Of a stretch of 64,000 nt of DNA, positions 42,601-51,110 are shown piece after piece; the stretch's first letter is position 1, and every line of letters starts with the position of its first letter. The stretch covers positions 62,001 through 126,000 of the forward strand of contig NZ_JBJGED010000010.1 of NCBI RefSeq assembly GCF_045062745.1, given 5' to 3'. The stretch comes from Paenibacillus_AA sp045062745 (GTDB taxonomy: Bacteria; Bacillota; Bacilli; Paenibacillales; NBRC-103111). Made by a program: the position numbers and the translations under genes. The notes below the pieces were generated by a model. The model did not search any database and was not told where the DNA came from. It was given only the letters and a program-made list of their open reading frames with translations.

Positions 42601-42776
42601 TGTATGCGATGAAGTCGTTGACCGAACGTACGCGGCTCGGGCGGCAGGTGAGCATCGGTTACCTCGTACTGGCGGGCGTGCTGTTTGCAATGTTCTATCC
42701 GGTGCTGTCGGGCATGGTGGCGGACAAATGGTACGTGGACCATGTGCTTCGCTGGTTCCCGAGCTGGATTTTCTAG
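39690..42776 (+). CDS. Double GT-C glycosyltransferase with discoidin-like domain (PMT family)
   Basis: A 1028-residue multi-pass protein. Residues 1-420 form a mannosyltransferase-like GT-C unit (about ten helices, MTTFRAWADYAATNGLAKFY and NSAAWGQVDSIFTLFI loops). Residues 450-560 form a discoidin/F5-8C-like domain (TYWKPTPGDSVVLDLGQTET, VTAESSDVRMLELGVFAND). Residues 590-1028 form a second GT-C unit of the PMT type (YFDEIYHGRTAYEHLHLMEP, THPPMGKDIMMFGLMGFGM), where the Asp/Glu pair would be catalytic. Such enzymes transfer mannose from polyprenyl-phosphate mannose to exported proteins. The ATG at 39690 is chosen by family fit with a weak GGGGG site; an ATG at 39525 would add 55 odd residues. 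A terminator follows. Confidence 0.8.
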   Translation: MKKQLWRVPAVVWAILLGALLVRMLVAVLIVGHPTDMTTFRAWADYAATNGLAKFYSGEIFADYPPGYIYVLYVLGKIKHLFELDFHSRTFLLLVKMPALLADLIAAWLIYITAAKRVGAGAAIALTTIYAFNPAILVNSAAWGQVDSIFTLFIVAFVLLAMRGKLPLASIVFVMAVLIKPQGLIFTPVLLFALYRSFSWRSLAWSVTYGLAAFLVMILPFGTSKGLFWIVHLYTSTLGSYPYASLNAFNLFALLGGNWQPVTNRFLLSYETWGTVFIVLTVAYSVYIYIRGRKQPAILLVISLVIIVLVFVLTAKMHERYMYPALLLAVLAYLHTKDRRLLYTYIGLSLTQFVNVAYVLSFNVQEQYHLYRFDKVLLLTSAANVILAGYLVFIARGIGKVPEVKPVQQHGLVSLYAEKQPLQRKDWILIAVITLLYAIIAFYRLGDTSAPETYWKPTPGDSVVLDLGQTETIQKINVYSGIGGGRYKLETSRDGQQWEPVTVPDTMYGSVFTWNSVIEPHTGRYVRVTAESSDVRMLELGVFANDSEKPASLKLMTVSSTLPVSSEVSREDFGSFRSVTRMDAAGGPERLIDEQHLVPFRPTYMNSMYFDEIYHGRTAYEHLHLMEPYETTHPPMGKDIMMFGLMGFGMTPFGWRVVGTLVGVLMVPLMYIFAFRLFRSTMYATWATLLLVLDFMHFVQTRIGTVDMYTVLFVILMYYFMHRFSQVDMAENKLSKAIVPLFLSGLFFGFGIACKWNAVYGGLGLAALLAYYLYIRFMEYRYAKQQLGQPEATDESESIGRWERVVRLYPRHTIVTVVCAGLFFTVVPLIVYVASYIPFLMIPGPGHGLMDVVRFQKFMYDYHSKLVATHPFSSPWWAWMPMVKPVWYFSGSQLAQGKVSSIVAMGNPALWWAGIGAFVYAVYMLFRHRAMVMLVPVVAFVSLYLPWVLVPRLTFLYHFFPMMPFLILFVVYAMKSLTERTRLGRQVSIGYLVLAGVLFAMFYPVLSGMVADKWYVDHVLRWFPSWIF

Positions 42777-42787
42777 TTGGTCGAATT

Positions 42788-42821
42788 GGGGCTTTCCTTT
42801 GTCGGGAGAGCTCCTTTTTTT
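42788..42821 (+). terminator. Terminator of the GT-C fusion gene
   Basis: GGGGCT pairs with AGCTCC across a short loop (one mismatch), followed by seven T residues. The gap 42822-43073 has no supported gene. Confidence 0.55.
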
Positions 42822-43073
42822 AATCCGGGGTCCCCGCAAAGTAATAGGAATAAACTCCGAAGGCCTACGTCACTTGTTATATGTCGCTTTTACGAAACTG
42901 TCTTGATATTACGAGTAACCGGAAAAAGGCGCAAACACCTGCAATAGTGGCACTAGGCGCACGGGATGGTGTCCGGTAATATAAAAGCACGCTGGGAGAA
43001 AGGAGGGCTGCGTGGGCTTTCACAACTCAGATCTGCTTACGATGGTTTCCAATCATGTAATCAGGAGGAGTGA

Positions 43074-45059
43074 ATGATGATGAAACGCCAAGCTTATCCA
43101 CTCATGGCAGCGGTCATGCTCGTCGTGCTCGCTATGATCGGGTTCGCCCCGACTGCCTCGGCCGCCGTCTACTTCACCGGCAATTTCGAATCCGGGGACA
43201 TGAGCGGCTGGATCACCCGTCAAGTCGACTACCAGGCCGGCACGTGCGGCGGCACGAATTGCGACGGACCGGATTACTGGGGCAACGTGGTCCCCTCGGC
43301 CGCTTATCCGACCGCACCTGTTCGCGCGGGGAGCAAGTCGATGCGGTTCGAGCTGTTCAAGACGGATCCGCTGAACGTAGTGGGCAGCAAGCGGACCGAG
43401 CTGGTACACGCGACCGAAGAGCCGCTTGGTACGGAGCGGTGGTATGCGTTCAGTATTTTCCTTCCGGGGACGGGGGACGGGGGCGGCACCTGTTCGGACG
43501 CCGGGGAGAACTATTGCCCCGACACACAGCGCGAGATTCTGGCCCAATGGCACCATATGGGGGGCGGGTCGCCTCCGCTCGCGCTCATGACCGAAGGGAA
43601 TACGTGGAAGGTGGATGTGCGCAATGACGCCACTCAGGCGAACGGGTTTATACAGGATGTAGGGACGATCGATAAGGGCGTGTGGACGGATTGGATTTTC
43701 CACGTGCGCTGGGCGTCCTCTTCCGGCGGGAACCCGCTGCTCGAAGTATACAAACGAATTCCGTCCGAGAGCGTCAGCTACACGAACGTGATGACTTATA
43801 CGCAGCCCAACAACTATTCAAATGAAACGGCCCAGTTCAAGATGGGCATCTACAAATGGATCTGGGCGACGAATCCGAGCGCGTCCACGGTCAACCATCG
43901 CGTCGTGTACCATGACGAGGTGAAGTTCAGCAATACGCCGGGCGCCACGATCTCCACGATCGTGAACGAGATTGCCCCGCCGGCGAGCGTGGCTTCCTCG
44001 GGCGCGGCGCTGCCTTACAATGAGACGTTCGAAGACGGCACGGCGACGGATTGGGCTGCTGTGGACGGCACCTGGTCGATCGTTACGGACGGTTCGGTCA
44101 AAGCTTACCGCGCCCCGTCGACGGATGCGATCGCACGCTCGATCGTAGGCGGCAGCAGCTGGACGGACTACAAGGCCGAGGCGACGGTGAAAATCAACTC
44201 GTGGGCGTCTTCCGGCGACCGTTCCGTAGGCTTGCTGGCCAGGTACCAGAATGCGAGCAACTATTACATTCTGAATTACAATGCGACGGCCGGCGAGTAT
44301 CGGATCACGAAGCAAGTGAACGGGACGTTCACACGGCTGGCGACCAAGACGGGCGTCACGCTTTCGACGGGATCGTGGCATACGTTCCGGGCGGATGCGG
44401 TCGGCTCCGCCTTGAATTTGTACGTGGACGGGACGCTTCAACTGACGGCGACGGATTCGAGCTTGACCAACGGTGCATCCGGCTTGATTCAGACGTATGA
44501 GGATATCCGCTACGATACGTTCGACGCGAGACCGCTGCTGCTCAGTGAAACGTTCGAAGACAGCACCGCGAACGGGTGGACCGTCGTTGACGGGACATGG
44601 AGCTTCGTGACCGACGGCTCGATCGCCTACCGGACACCCGCTACGGATGCGATGGCCCGTGCCGTAGGCGGCAGCAGCTCTTGGAGCAATTACTCGGCGG
44701 AGGCGAAAGTCAAAGTGGCCTCGTGGGGAACGGGGGACAAGTCGGTCGGCTTGCTCGCGAGGTATCAGAATACGAGCAATTATTACATCCTGAATTACAA
44801 CGCCACGGCCGGCGAGCTTCGCATTACGAAGCAGGTCGCCGGTACGTTCACGCGGCTCGCCACGAAGACCGGCTATACGCTGTCGACCGGCGTCTGGCAC
44901 ACGTTCAAGGCGCAGCTGAACGGCTCGAGCCTGCAGTTGTACGTAGACGGGACGCTAGAGTTGTCCGCCACGGACAGTGCCCTTACGACCGGCAAGGCCG
45001 GGGTCATTCAGACATACGGCGATGTGCGCTGGGACGATTATACCGTAACGAATCCGTAA
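43074..45059 (+). CDS. Secreted polysaccharide lyase with two tandem beta-sandwich domains
   Basis: This 661-residue protein starts at ATG 43074 just after AGGAGGAG. Signal peptide residues 1-29 end at ASA-AVYF. Residues 31-300 resemble the polysaccharide lyase fold PF14099 (heparin lyase I / PL20-like: FESGDMSGWITRQVDYQAG, LVHATEEPLGTERWYAFSIF, EILAQWHHMGGG, HDEVKFSNTPGA). Then two near-identical 170-residue concanavalin-like repeats follow (315-485 and 488-661, each with ATDWAAVDGTW- or NGWTVVDGTW-type starts and GLLARYQNxSNYYILNYNAT), likely carbohydrate-binding. It degrades an acidic glycan outside the cell. The neighbouring ROK kinase and beta-galactosidase fit a glycan-use island. Confidence 0.82.
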   Translation: MMMKRQAYPLMAAVMLVVLAMIGFAPTASAAVYFTGNFESGDMSGWITRQVDYQAGTCGGTNCDGPDYWGNVVPSAAYPTAPVRAGSKSMRFELFKTDPLNVVGSKRTELVHATEEPLGTERWYAFSIFLPGTGDGGGTCSDAGENYCPDTQREILAQWHHMGGGSPPLALMTEGNTWKVDVRNDATQANGFIQDVGTIDKGVWTDWIFHVRWASSSGGNPLLEVYKRIPSESVSYTNVMTYTQPNNYSNETAQFKMGIYKWIWATNPSASTVNHRVVYHDEVKFSNTPGATISTIVNEIAPPASVASSGAALPYNETFEDGTATDWAAVDGTWSIVTDGSVKAYRAPSTDAIARSIVGGSSWTDYKAEATVKINSWASSGDRSVGLLARYQNASNYYILNYNATAGEYRITKQVNGTFTRLATKTGVTLSTGSWHTFRADAVGSALNLYVDGTLQLTATDSSLTNGASGLIQTYEDIRYDTFDARPLLLSETFEDSTANGWTVVDGTWSFVTDGSIAYRTPATDAMARAVGGSSSWSNYSAEAKVKVASWGTGDKSVGLLARYQNTSNYYILNYNATAGELRITKQVAGTFTRLATKTGYTLSTGVWHTFKAQLNGSSLQLYVDGTLELSATDSALTTGKAGVIQTYGDVRWDDYTVTNP

Positions 45060-45101
45060 GGTAAGAAAAATATATCCTAGAGAGAAAGGTTGGGGTTGCC
45101 G

Positions 45102-46079
45102 ATGCACTATCGAGTAGGGCTGGATCTGGGCGGCACGAATATCGTAGGCGGCCTGGTGAATGAACACGACGAGGTCGTAGGGCTTGAGAAGGTGCCGACG
45201 GAGGCAGCTCGGGGCAGCGAGTCGGTCCTACGCCGAATGGCGGAGCTCGTCGAAGGGCTGATCGAGACGCACCGCATCCCGCGGGCGGCGATCGAGGCGG
45301 TGGGGGCCGGCATCCCGGGGCTGGTGAACCCGCTCGAGGGCGTCTGCATCGGGGCTGCCAACCTGCAATGGCGTGATGTCCCGGCCGCCGCCCGCTTGTC
45401 GGAGCTGCTAGGGCTGCCGGTGTTCATCGACAACGACGTGCGCGCCTATGTGCTGGGCGAGGCGCTGTTCGGGGCCGGACGCGGGCACCGGGTCGTGCTC
45501 GGCGTGACGCTCGGCACCGGGATCGCTTCGGCGCTTATTATGGAGGGGCGCCCGTATTACGGCGCCCGGATGATCGCCGGCGAGCTCGGCCACATCTACA
45601 TGGAGGGCGAGCTCGGCGTGTGCGGCTGCGGCCGGACCGGCTGCCTGGAGACGGTCGCGTCGGCCACCGGCCTGACGCGGCAGGCGCGCGAGCAGCTCGC
45701 TGCTGGCCGTCCGAGCCTGCTGGCGGCGCTCGCGCTGACGCCGGAAGCGATCACGGCGGCGCATATCACGGAGGCGTACGACCGGGGCGACGCGGTGGCG
45801 GTGGAGCTCATGCGCCACACCGGGCGCTTGCTCGGGCGGGCGCTGTCGTACGCCGTCACGCTCTACAACCCCGACGTCATCGTCGTCGGGGGCGGAGTGG
45901 CGCAGGCGGGCGAGCGGCTGCTCGCACCCGCCCGCGAGGAGCTGGCCCTCCGTGCACTGGGCATGTACACGGAGGGGCTGGCGCTGAAGGCGACCGAGCT
46001 CGGCGACCGCGCCGGGGTGCTCGGCGCCGCCGCGCACGCGGCGCGGATGCGGCGGGATGCCGCGGGCGCCGGGGGCTGA
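45102..46079 (+). CDS. ROK family sugar kinase
   Basis: This 325-residue protein has RVGLDLGGTNIVGGLV, IDNDVRAYVLGEALFGAGRG, the Zn motif CGCGRTGCLETVASATG and VVGGGVAQAGERLLAPAREE. It is clearly paralogous to the ROK protein at 25476-26462. It phosphorylates a hexose or N-acetylhexosamine. The ATG at 45102 has GAAAGG twelve bases upstream; TTG codons at 45090 and 45096 lie closer to it and are possible starts. It follows the lyase by 42 bases, so it likely handles sugars from that enzyme. Its coding DNA becomes strongly GC-rich toward the 3' end. Confidence 0.85.
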   Translation: MHYRVGLDLGGTNIVGGLVNEHDEVVGLEKVPTEAARGSESVLRRMAELVEGLIETHRIPRAAIEAVGAGIPGLVNPLEGVCIGAANLQWRDVPAAARLSELLGLPVFIDNDVRAYVLGEALFGAGRGHRVVLGVTLGTGIASALIMEGRPYYGARMIAGELGHIYMEGELGVCGCGRTGCLETVASATGLTRQAREQLAAGRPSLLAALALTPEAITAAHITEAYDRGDAVAVELMRHTGRLLGRALSYAVTLYNPDVIVVGGGVAQAGERLLAPAREELALRALGMYTEGLALKATELGDRAGVLGAAAHAARMRRDAAGAGG

Positions 46080-46096
46080 GAGGCGGCGGCAACGCA

Positions 46097-46134
46097 CAAA
46101 ACGCGCCTACCACGATCGTGGTAGGCGCGTTTTG
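46097..46134. terminator. Perfect 38-base palindromic bidirectional terminator
   Basis: A perfect 19+19-base palindrome with no loop bases besides its centre CGATCG. It lies between the convergent ROK and beta-galactosidase genes, with CAAAAC and GTTTTG at its ends. It may act in both directions. Confidence 0.9.
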
Positions 46135-46157
46135 GTTAGGGTGCGCGTGTGCGCCGT

Positions 46158-49100
46158 CTAATCTTCTTTGAACACGGGCAAGATGCTTAATTCGTAACGG
46201 AACGGCTTCATCGGAAACCGATAGGGCTCCATCAGCTCGGGCCCGCATGAATTCGAGCCCACCCCGCTCATCGCGTAATCGAGGATGACGATCGTCTCCT
46301 CGCGGCGGACGAGCTCGAAGTCGTGGGCGGCCTTGGTGAGGTCACCCGGTGTATAGTGGGAGGCGTTGAACGAGAACGGGGCGTTCGACGCGAAGCGAAG
46401 ACCCATGCCCTGCTCATTGGAGACGAGGGCCCACTCGGTTCCGTAGCGGGAGCCGTTCTCCTGGGGCCGGATATAAGGCTCGAACAAGGCGTCCACCGTG
46501 GACGAATAGCGTCCTCGCCTTACGCTGTGCCGCTTGTCGATGTAGCTCTCGTGCGGGCCGTACCCGGCATACTCGACGGCTTCGTTGCCTGGCGGCATCG
46601 TCACCTGCAGGCCGAAGCGCGGCCAATAGACCAGTTCCTCGCGCGGCTGCACGTCCGTCGCGAAGGTGATCGCGCCGCTTCCGTCGATGGTCCAGACGGC
46701 GGTGCCGCGCAGCAGCGGGTAGCGGCTGCAGCCGGACATCGAGTAGGACATCGTCACTTCGACTCGGGAAGGGGACGTTTGCCGCCAGTCGCAGCCGTAC
46801 ACCTTCATCTCGGCGCGATCGTACCCGGCTTCCATCCATTTGCGCTTCACATACATGTCGTTGTCGGTCGGCGCCCGCCAGATCTGCAGCTGCATCGGCG
46901 CAGCCAGCATCCGAACCCCGTGCTTGGCGAGCTGCGTGAACATCCCGGCCTGCAAGTCGAAGGCATAGGCAAAGTCAAAGCCTTCCAAGAGCAGCGACCC
47001 CCCGTGAGCTTGAACGCGTATTGCATGATGCGAGATATTCTCGGCGTCAGATTGCGGCTCCTCTACAGCCACGGCTGGCAAGACGAACTGCGCGAAGCTC
47101 AGCTCATAGCCGGGCTCGGCCCATTTCGTCTCACGGTTCAACCGGAGCGACAACGTGAGCTCGCGCGAACCGGCTGAAGTCCCGGACGCATCGACGTTCA
47201 GGGTCAACTCGGCTTTGGTCTGGGGAGCTGCATCCAGCGCCGCTACCGAGCCTTGATCGATCAGCTCTCCCTCTTCCTCGAGCTTCCAGTACAAGGAGAG
47301 ATGCGACAAATCGCTGAAATCGTACAGATTCCGCACTATGAATCGCCCTGACGCCGCATCCGCCGCGTCGATCCTCACCGGAGCGATGATCTGCTTCAGT
47401 TCCAAGAGGCCGGTGTGGGGCTTCCGGTCGGGTGTCACCAGCCCGTCTATGCAGAAGTTGCCGTCGTTCGGATAATCGCCGAAGTCTCCTCCGTAAGCAT
47501 AGTACGCGCGGCCGTCCGCCGTTCGGGCGGCGATGCCGTGGTCGCACCATTCCCACACGCAGCCTCCCATCAGCTTCGGATACCGATAGATCGCATCCCA
47601 ATAGTCGGCCAGATCGCCGGGGCCGTTGCCCATCGCATGGCTGTATTCGCACAGGAACAATGGCTTCGTCTGTGTGTCGTCCGCCGCGTATTGGATGATC
47701 TCGCCGACCGAGGCGTACATCCGGCTCTCCACATCGAGGCAGTCCACGTTCGGGTTGCCGCGGTAACGCGGAGCGGCTCCCTCATAGTGCACGGGGCGAG
47801 ACGGATCGCGGCGGCGCGTCCACTCCGCCATAGCGATATGATTGTCCCCGTACCCGGATTCATTGCCCATCGACCACAGGATCACGCAAGGGTGGTTTTT
47901 GTCCCGCTCCACCATCCGCACGGCTCGCTCCACGAAAGCTTCCCGCCACGCCGGATCGTTAGACAGCCGGTGGAAAGCATCCCCTTCCCAATTGCCCGCC
48001 TTGCCGATGCCATGGCATTCCAGATCCGCTTCGTCGATCACATAGAAGCCGTACTCGTCGCACAGCTCGAGGAAGCGCGGATCGTTCGGATAATGGGAGG
48101 TCCGGATCGTGTTGATGTTATGCCGTTTCATCAGCTTCAGATCCTGGACCATATGGGCGATTGGAATGGTCTGGCCGAGCGACGGATGAGAATCGTGCCG
48201 GTTCACGCCCTTGAGCTTCACGGCGCGGCCGTTGACGCGGAATACGCCGTCCGTAATCTCCACGATTCGGAAGCCGACGGCGAAGGAGAGGACTTCCGTC
48301 CCCGAACATACGTACAGCCGGTACAAGACGGGCTGCTCCGCATTCCACAGCGTCGGGCGATCGACAGTCAGACGGACGGCTCCGTCCCCGTCGGCTTGGA
48401 TCACTCCGGCTGCGACCTTAGCTCCTTTGGCATCGTACAGCTCCGTTCTGACTTCCTGGGAGCCATTCAGCCGGAGGGCGATCGTCAATTCCGCCTGCGA
48501 CAGATCGGAGGTAAGCTGCTGCTTCACTTCCACGTCGCGGACATGCACCGGATCGCGGGCCAGCATGTAGACGTCGCGGAAAATGCCGGAGTATCTCCAT
48601 AAATCCTGGTCCTCCAGGTAAGTGCCGTCGCACCATTTCAACACCATGACGGCCATCCGGTTGCGGCCCTCTCTCAGATAGGGAGTCAAGTCAAACTCCG
48701 CCGGCACGCGGCTGCCTTGACTGTAGCCCACAAACGTTCCATTGACCCACAGATAGAAGCAGGCATTGACCCCTTCGAACACGACGTATTTGGTTTTGCC
48801 GGCCCAATCGGCCCTCACTTGAAACTCGCGAATGTACAAGCCGGCCGGATTCCGGTCGGGGACATAAGGAGGGTCGCAGGGGAACGGATAGTTGATATTC
48901 GTGTAATGGAGCTGATCGTAGCCGTTCGTCTGCCAGCAGGACGGGACGAGCAGCTCTTCCCAAGACGCGTGATCGTAGTCCGAGTCGTAGAACGGTTCGG
49001 TCACTTGGCGAACGCTCTCGCGGTAAGCGAATTTCCAGGCCCCATTCAATGTTTGATAATAGGGCGATGTACCCCGTTTGGCGTTCTTGGCTTCCGCGAT

Positions 49101-49190
49101 ACTGCCATATGGAATGTAGTGGGCGCGTGCCGGTTCCCGGTTGACCTCGAGTACGTTAAGATTTTCCCAATAAGCGGCGATGGGGTTCAA
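46158..49190 (-). CDS. lacZ: Glycoside hydrolase family 2 beta-galactosidase
   Basis: A 1010-residue cytosolic enzyme. It has the jelly-roll N-domain (WENLNVLEVNREPARAHYIP), the GH2 TIM-barrel with VIDEADLECHGIG, the acid/base Glu in WSMGNESGYGDNH and the nucleophile Glu in LCEYSHAMGNGPGDL. A C-terminal beta-galactosidase small-chain-type domain (YAGYGPHESYIDKRHS) completes the large LacZ-type length. The TTG at 49190 is preferred because AAGGAGAG lies seven bases upstream; a TTG at 49208 would put this site inside the gene. It is divergent from an AraC-type regulator at 49329. It cleaves terminal beta-galactose from oligosaccharides, probably those freed by the lyase. Confidence 0.9.
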   Translation of the reverse strand: MNPIAAYWENLNVLEVNREPARAHYIPYGSIAEAKNAKRGTSPYYQTLNGAWKFAYRESVRQVTEPFYDSDYDHASWEELLVPSCWQTNGYDQLHYTNINYPFPCDPPYVPDRNPAGLYIREFQVRADWAGKTKYVVFEGVNACFYLWVNGTFVGYSQGSRVPAEFDLTPYLREGRNRMAVMVLKWCDGTYLEDQDLWRYSGIFRDVYMLARDPVHVRDVEVKQQLTSDLSQAELTIALRLNGSQEVRTELYDAKGAKVAAGVIQADGDGAVRLTVDRPTLWNAEQPVLYRLYVCSGTEVLSFAVGFRIVEITDGVFRVNGRAVKLKGVNRHDSHPSLGQTIPIAHMVQDLKLMKRHNINTIRTSHYPNDPRFLELCDEYGFYVIDEADLECHGIGKAGNWEGDAFHRLSNDPAWREAFVERAVRMVERDKNHPCVILWSMGNESGYGDNHIAMAEWTRRRDPSRPVHYEGAAPRYRGNPNVDCLDVESRMYASVGEIIQYAADDTQTKPLFLCEYSHAMGNGPGDLADYWDAIYRYPKLMGGCVWEWCDHGIAARTADGRAYYAYGGDFGDYPNDGNFCIDGLVTPDRKPHTGLLELKQIIAPVRIDAADAASGRFIVRNLYDFSDLSHLSLYWKLEEEGELIDQGSVAALDAAPQTKAELTLNVDASGTSAGSRELTLSLRLNRETKWAEPGYELSFAQFVLPAVAVEEPQSDAENISHHAIRVQAHGGSLLLEGFDFAYAFDLQAGMFTQLAKHGVRMLAAPMQLQIWRAPTDNDMYVKRKWMEAGYDRAEMKVYGCDWRQTSPSRVEVTMSYSMSGCSRYPLLRGTAVWTIDGSGAITFATDVQPREELVYWPRFGLQVTMPPGNEAVEYAGYGPHESYIDKRHSVRRGRYSSTVDALFEPYIRPQENGSRYGTEWALVSNEQGMGLRFASNAPFSFNASHYTPGDLTKAAHDFELVRREETIVILDYAMSGVGSNSCGPELMEPYRFPMKPFRYELSILPVFKED

Positions 49191-49328
49191 TGCGAATCTC
49201 TCCTTCAACTTGAAGTTGGGTCCAATCCCTTCTGATTATAGTTGTGGTATACTGGACTCGCCTATGGCTCAAAAGAGACATTCATCCGCACAAAAAGGAC
49301 ATCCTGAAGGAGAGAGGAGACTACGAGC

Positions 49329-50186
49329 GTGCTTGCCCTAAGAACGAATTTGATCACCGCCGAGGACAACGGAATCCCGATCAGCCTTTATACTGTAGGA
49401 ACCGAGCATCAACAGCCCATGTCCCGGCTTGCCGGGTTCTCCGCGCGACAGCTGTTCTTCACCCTGTCCGGTACCGGGACATTCCGTCCGATCGGCCAAG
49501 ACGATTGGGACATTCTACGACCGGGGACCATGCTGTACATTCCCGATCATTTCCCCCATGAGTACAGGCCGAACCCGGGGCAGCCCTGGCATGTCGGGTA
49601 CGCCACGTTCCTCGAAAAGCAACCCGGCTTCAGTCCAATGATGGGCTACGACCGGGCGCCCTTCCAAGTGATGCTGAAGGAGATGGATCGGATCGCCGAC
49701 CTGTTGCGCGAGCTATGGCTGCACTCCGGACCGGACTACGACGTGTGGGCCTGCAGCGAGAGGCTGTTCGCCTTGCTGGTCGAGATCCGCAAGCAAGCCG
49801 CCAAGCCGGACCGCGCTGCAAATTCTACCCGGGATGTAACGCCAAGACGGTATCGGGACCAGGTGGTGGACCGGGCGACTCAATTTATGTACGACCACAT
49901 GCATTTGCGATTTTCGCTGAAGGAGCTGGCCTCCTACGTCGGGTATTCGCCCAAGCAGGTCATCCGGCTGTTCAAGGAGGTGCATGGCACGACTCCCTTG
50001 CAGGATTTGCAGCGGATTCGGCTGCAGACGGCTGCGGAATTGCTGAGGCAGCAGGGCGGGCTGACCGTGGCGCAAGTGGCCGGGTATGTAGGGATGGAGC
50101 CGATCTATTTCGCGCGCCTTTTTCGCCGAGCGTATGGAGTCGTTCCCTCCAAGTTTGCGGGAGAGCCGATGAAAGGCTCCCTATAG
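49329..50186 (+). CDS. AraC family regulator (cupin type)
   Basis: This 285-residue regulator has an N-terminal cupin-like sensor (residues 20-90, LFFTLSGTGTFRPIGQDDWD, MLYIPDHFPHEYRP) and a C-terminal AraC double helix-turn-helix (LKELASYVGYSPKQVIRLFK and VAQVAGYVGMEPIYFARLFR). The start is GTG at 49329 preceded by GAGAGGAGA. It is divergent from the beta-galactosidase gene, 138 bases apart, and probably activates it when a sugar binds the cupin. It overlaps the end of the minus-strand gene at 50181 by a few bases. Confidence 0.88.
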   Translation: MLALRTNLITAEDNGIPISLYTVGTEHQQPMSRLAGFSARQLFFTLSGTGTFRPIGQDDWDILRPGTMLYIPDHFPHEYRPNPGQPWHVGYATFLEKQPGFSPMMGYDRAPFQVMLKEMDRIADLLRELWLHSGPDYDVWACSERLFALLVEIRKQAAKPDRAANSTRDVTPRRYRDQVVDRATQFMYDHMHLRFSLKELASYVGYSPKQVIRLFKEVHGTTPLQDLQRIRLQTAAELLRQQGGLTVAQVAGYVGMEPIYFARLFRRAYGVVPSKFAGEPMKGSL

Positions 50187-50567
50187 CTGCAAAATGAATA
50201 AACAAACCAACTGAATGCCGAGCAAAAAGCACGAGAAGGTTAAACTCGGATACAAGACCGCTTTAAAGGTGGGGCGGCTGTCCATCAAGAACACTTTTAA
50301 GCACAACAAAAAGATCAGGCCGATCAACAGCAGAGTGATAAGAACAGGCCATAAAATCTCAGGCGTAGACGAGGCGGCGACCCTAGCGAGTCCAACCGTT
50401 ATTCCCGCGACACCGAGCACCGCTGCCGCCAGGAGCATGAGCGCATAAACCGGCTTAACCCGCCGCTTGTTCCCTCTTATGATCCAAAGCTCCTTGTGCT
50501 TCCCTGAAAGCCACACGAGCCATTGTACGAACAAAATTAACACGATAATCGGATAAAGGATATTCAT
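50181..50567 (-). CDS. Small integral membrane protein (128 aa)
   Basis: The protein starts MNILYPIIVLILFVQWLVWL and has about four hydrophobic helices separated by short polar loops. There is no recognisable motif. AAAGGAAATCGGC precedes the ATG at 50567; an upstream extended frame to 50750 lacks such a site. The 3' end overlaps the end of the AraC gene by six bases. Function unknown. Confidence 0.65.
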   Translation of the reverse strand: MNILYPIIVLILFVQWLVWLSGKHKELWIIRGNKRRVKPVYALMLLAAAVLGVAGITVGLARVAASSTPEILWPVLITLLLIGLIFLLCLKVFLMDSRPTFKAVLYPSLTFSCFLLGIQLVCLFILQL

Positions 50568-50669
50568 GCCGATTTCCTTTCTTTTTATACGATATGGTTG
50601 CGCGAATGGACGACATCGCTCATCCATGATGGACCACCCCCTTCGTGATTGGATCGATTCACGCGCAGC

Positions 50670-50712
50670 AAAAAGAAGCCCGGAGCAGAGAAACTCTACT
50701 CTCGGGCTTCTT
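50670..50712 (-). terminator. Hairpin terminator on the minus strand
   Basis: AGAAGCCCG pairs with CGGGCTTCT; on the minus strand it is followed by TTTTTGC. It may close the minus-strand TetR-MATE transcript, whose last stop is at 51111. Confidence 0.55.
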
Positions 50713-50845
50713 GCATAACGTTCGAGTCGGTTGCTGCAAGGCGCGATCAAGGTTCTCTCTCAATCACGTTTACGAGGTTAGCTGACGGATTCGGACTTGA
50801 GAGTGTCCTACCATTCACAGTGAAGCTTGTGAAAGGATTCACCCC

Positions 50846-51073
50846 ATGAAACCATCCTCACGGATGATCTCGGTTGGTTCCCCCGTTTCCCTGTTCGGGA
50901 ATTCAACGGAATATGAAGTTGTTGAACACATCATACGTGGTTCCGCTAACAAAGTAAACCCGAGTGGCAGAGAGTTAAGGCGGGTTTTGGACTTTATTGA
51001 CGAGGGTAACGGAAACAGCAGAAGGTTTCGTCTCTTATTGCGGCATTGCAACGTTTATCATCCATTATCGTAA
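50846..51073 (+). CDS. Possible small protein (75 aa), weak support
   Basis: Frame starting MKPSSRMISVGSPVSLFGNS with AAAGG nine bases upstream of the ATG. It contains TEYEVVEHIIRGSANKVNPS and ends RHCNVYHPLS. No motif is recognised, and the minus strand has a competing frame. Kept only as a possibility; otherwise 50713-51110 contains no supported gene. Confidence 0.22.
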   Translation: MKPSSRMISVGSPVSLFGNSTEYEVVEHIIRGSANKVNPSGRELRRVLDFIDEGNGNSRRFRLLLRHCNVYHPLS

Positions 51074-51110
51074 CCTTGCTGTGTCATGATTTACAGAATG
51101 TGGAATAACG

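Noticed and set aside
49191..49208. Upstream TTG start of the beta-galactosidase
   Set aside because: It would place the AAGGAGAG ribosome site inside the coding region; the TTG at 49190 has it at proper distance.
50839..51051. Minus-strand 70-residue frame
   Set aside because: No ribosome site, odd composition and overlap with an equally weak + strand frame.
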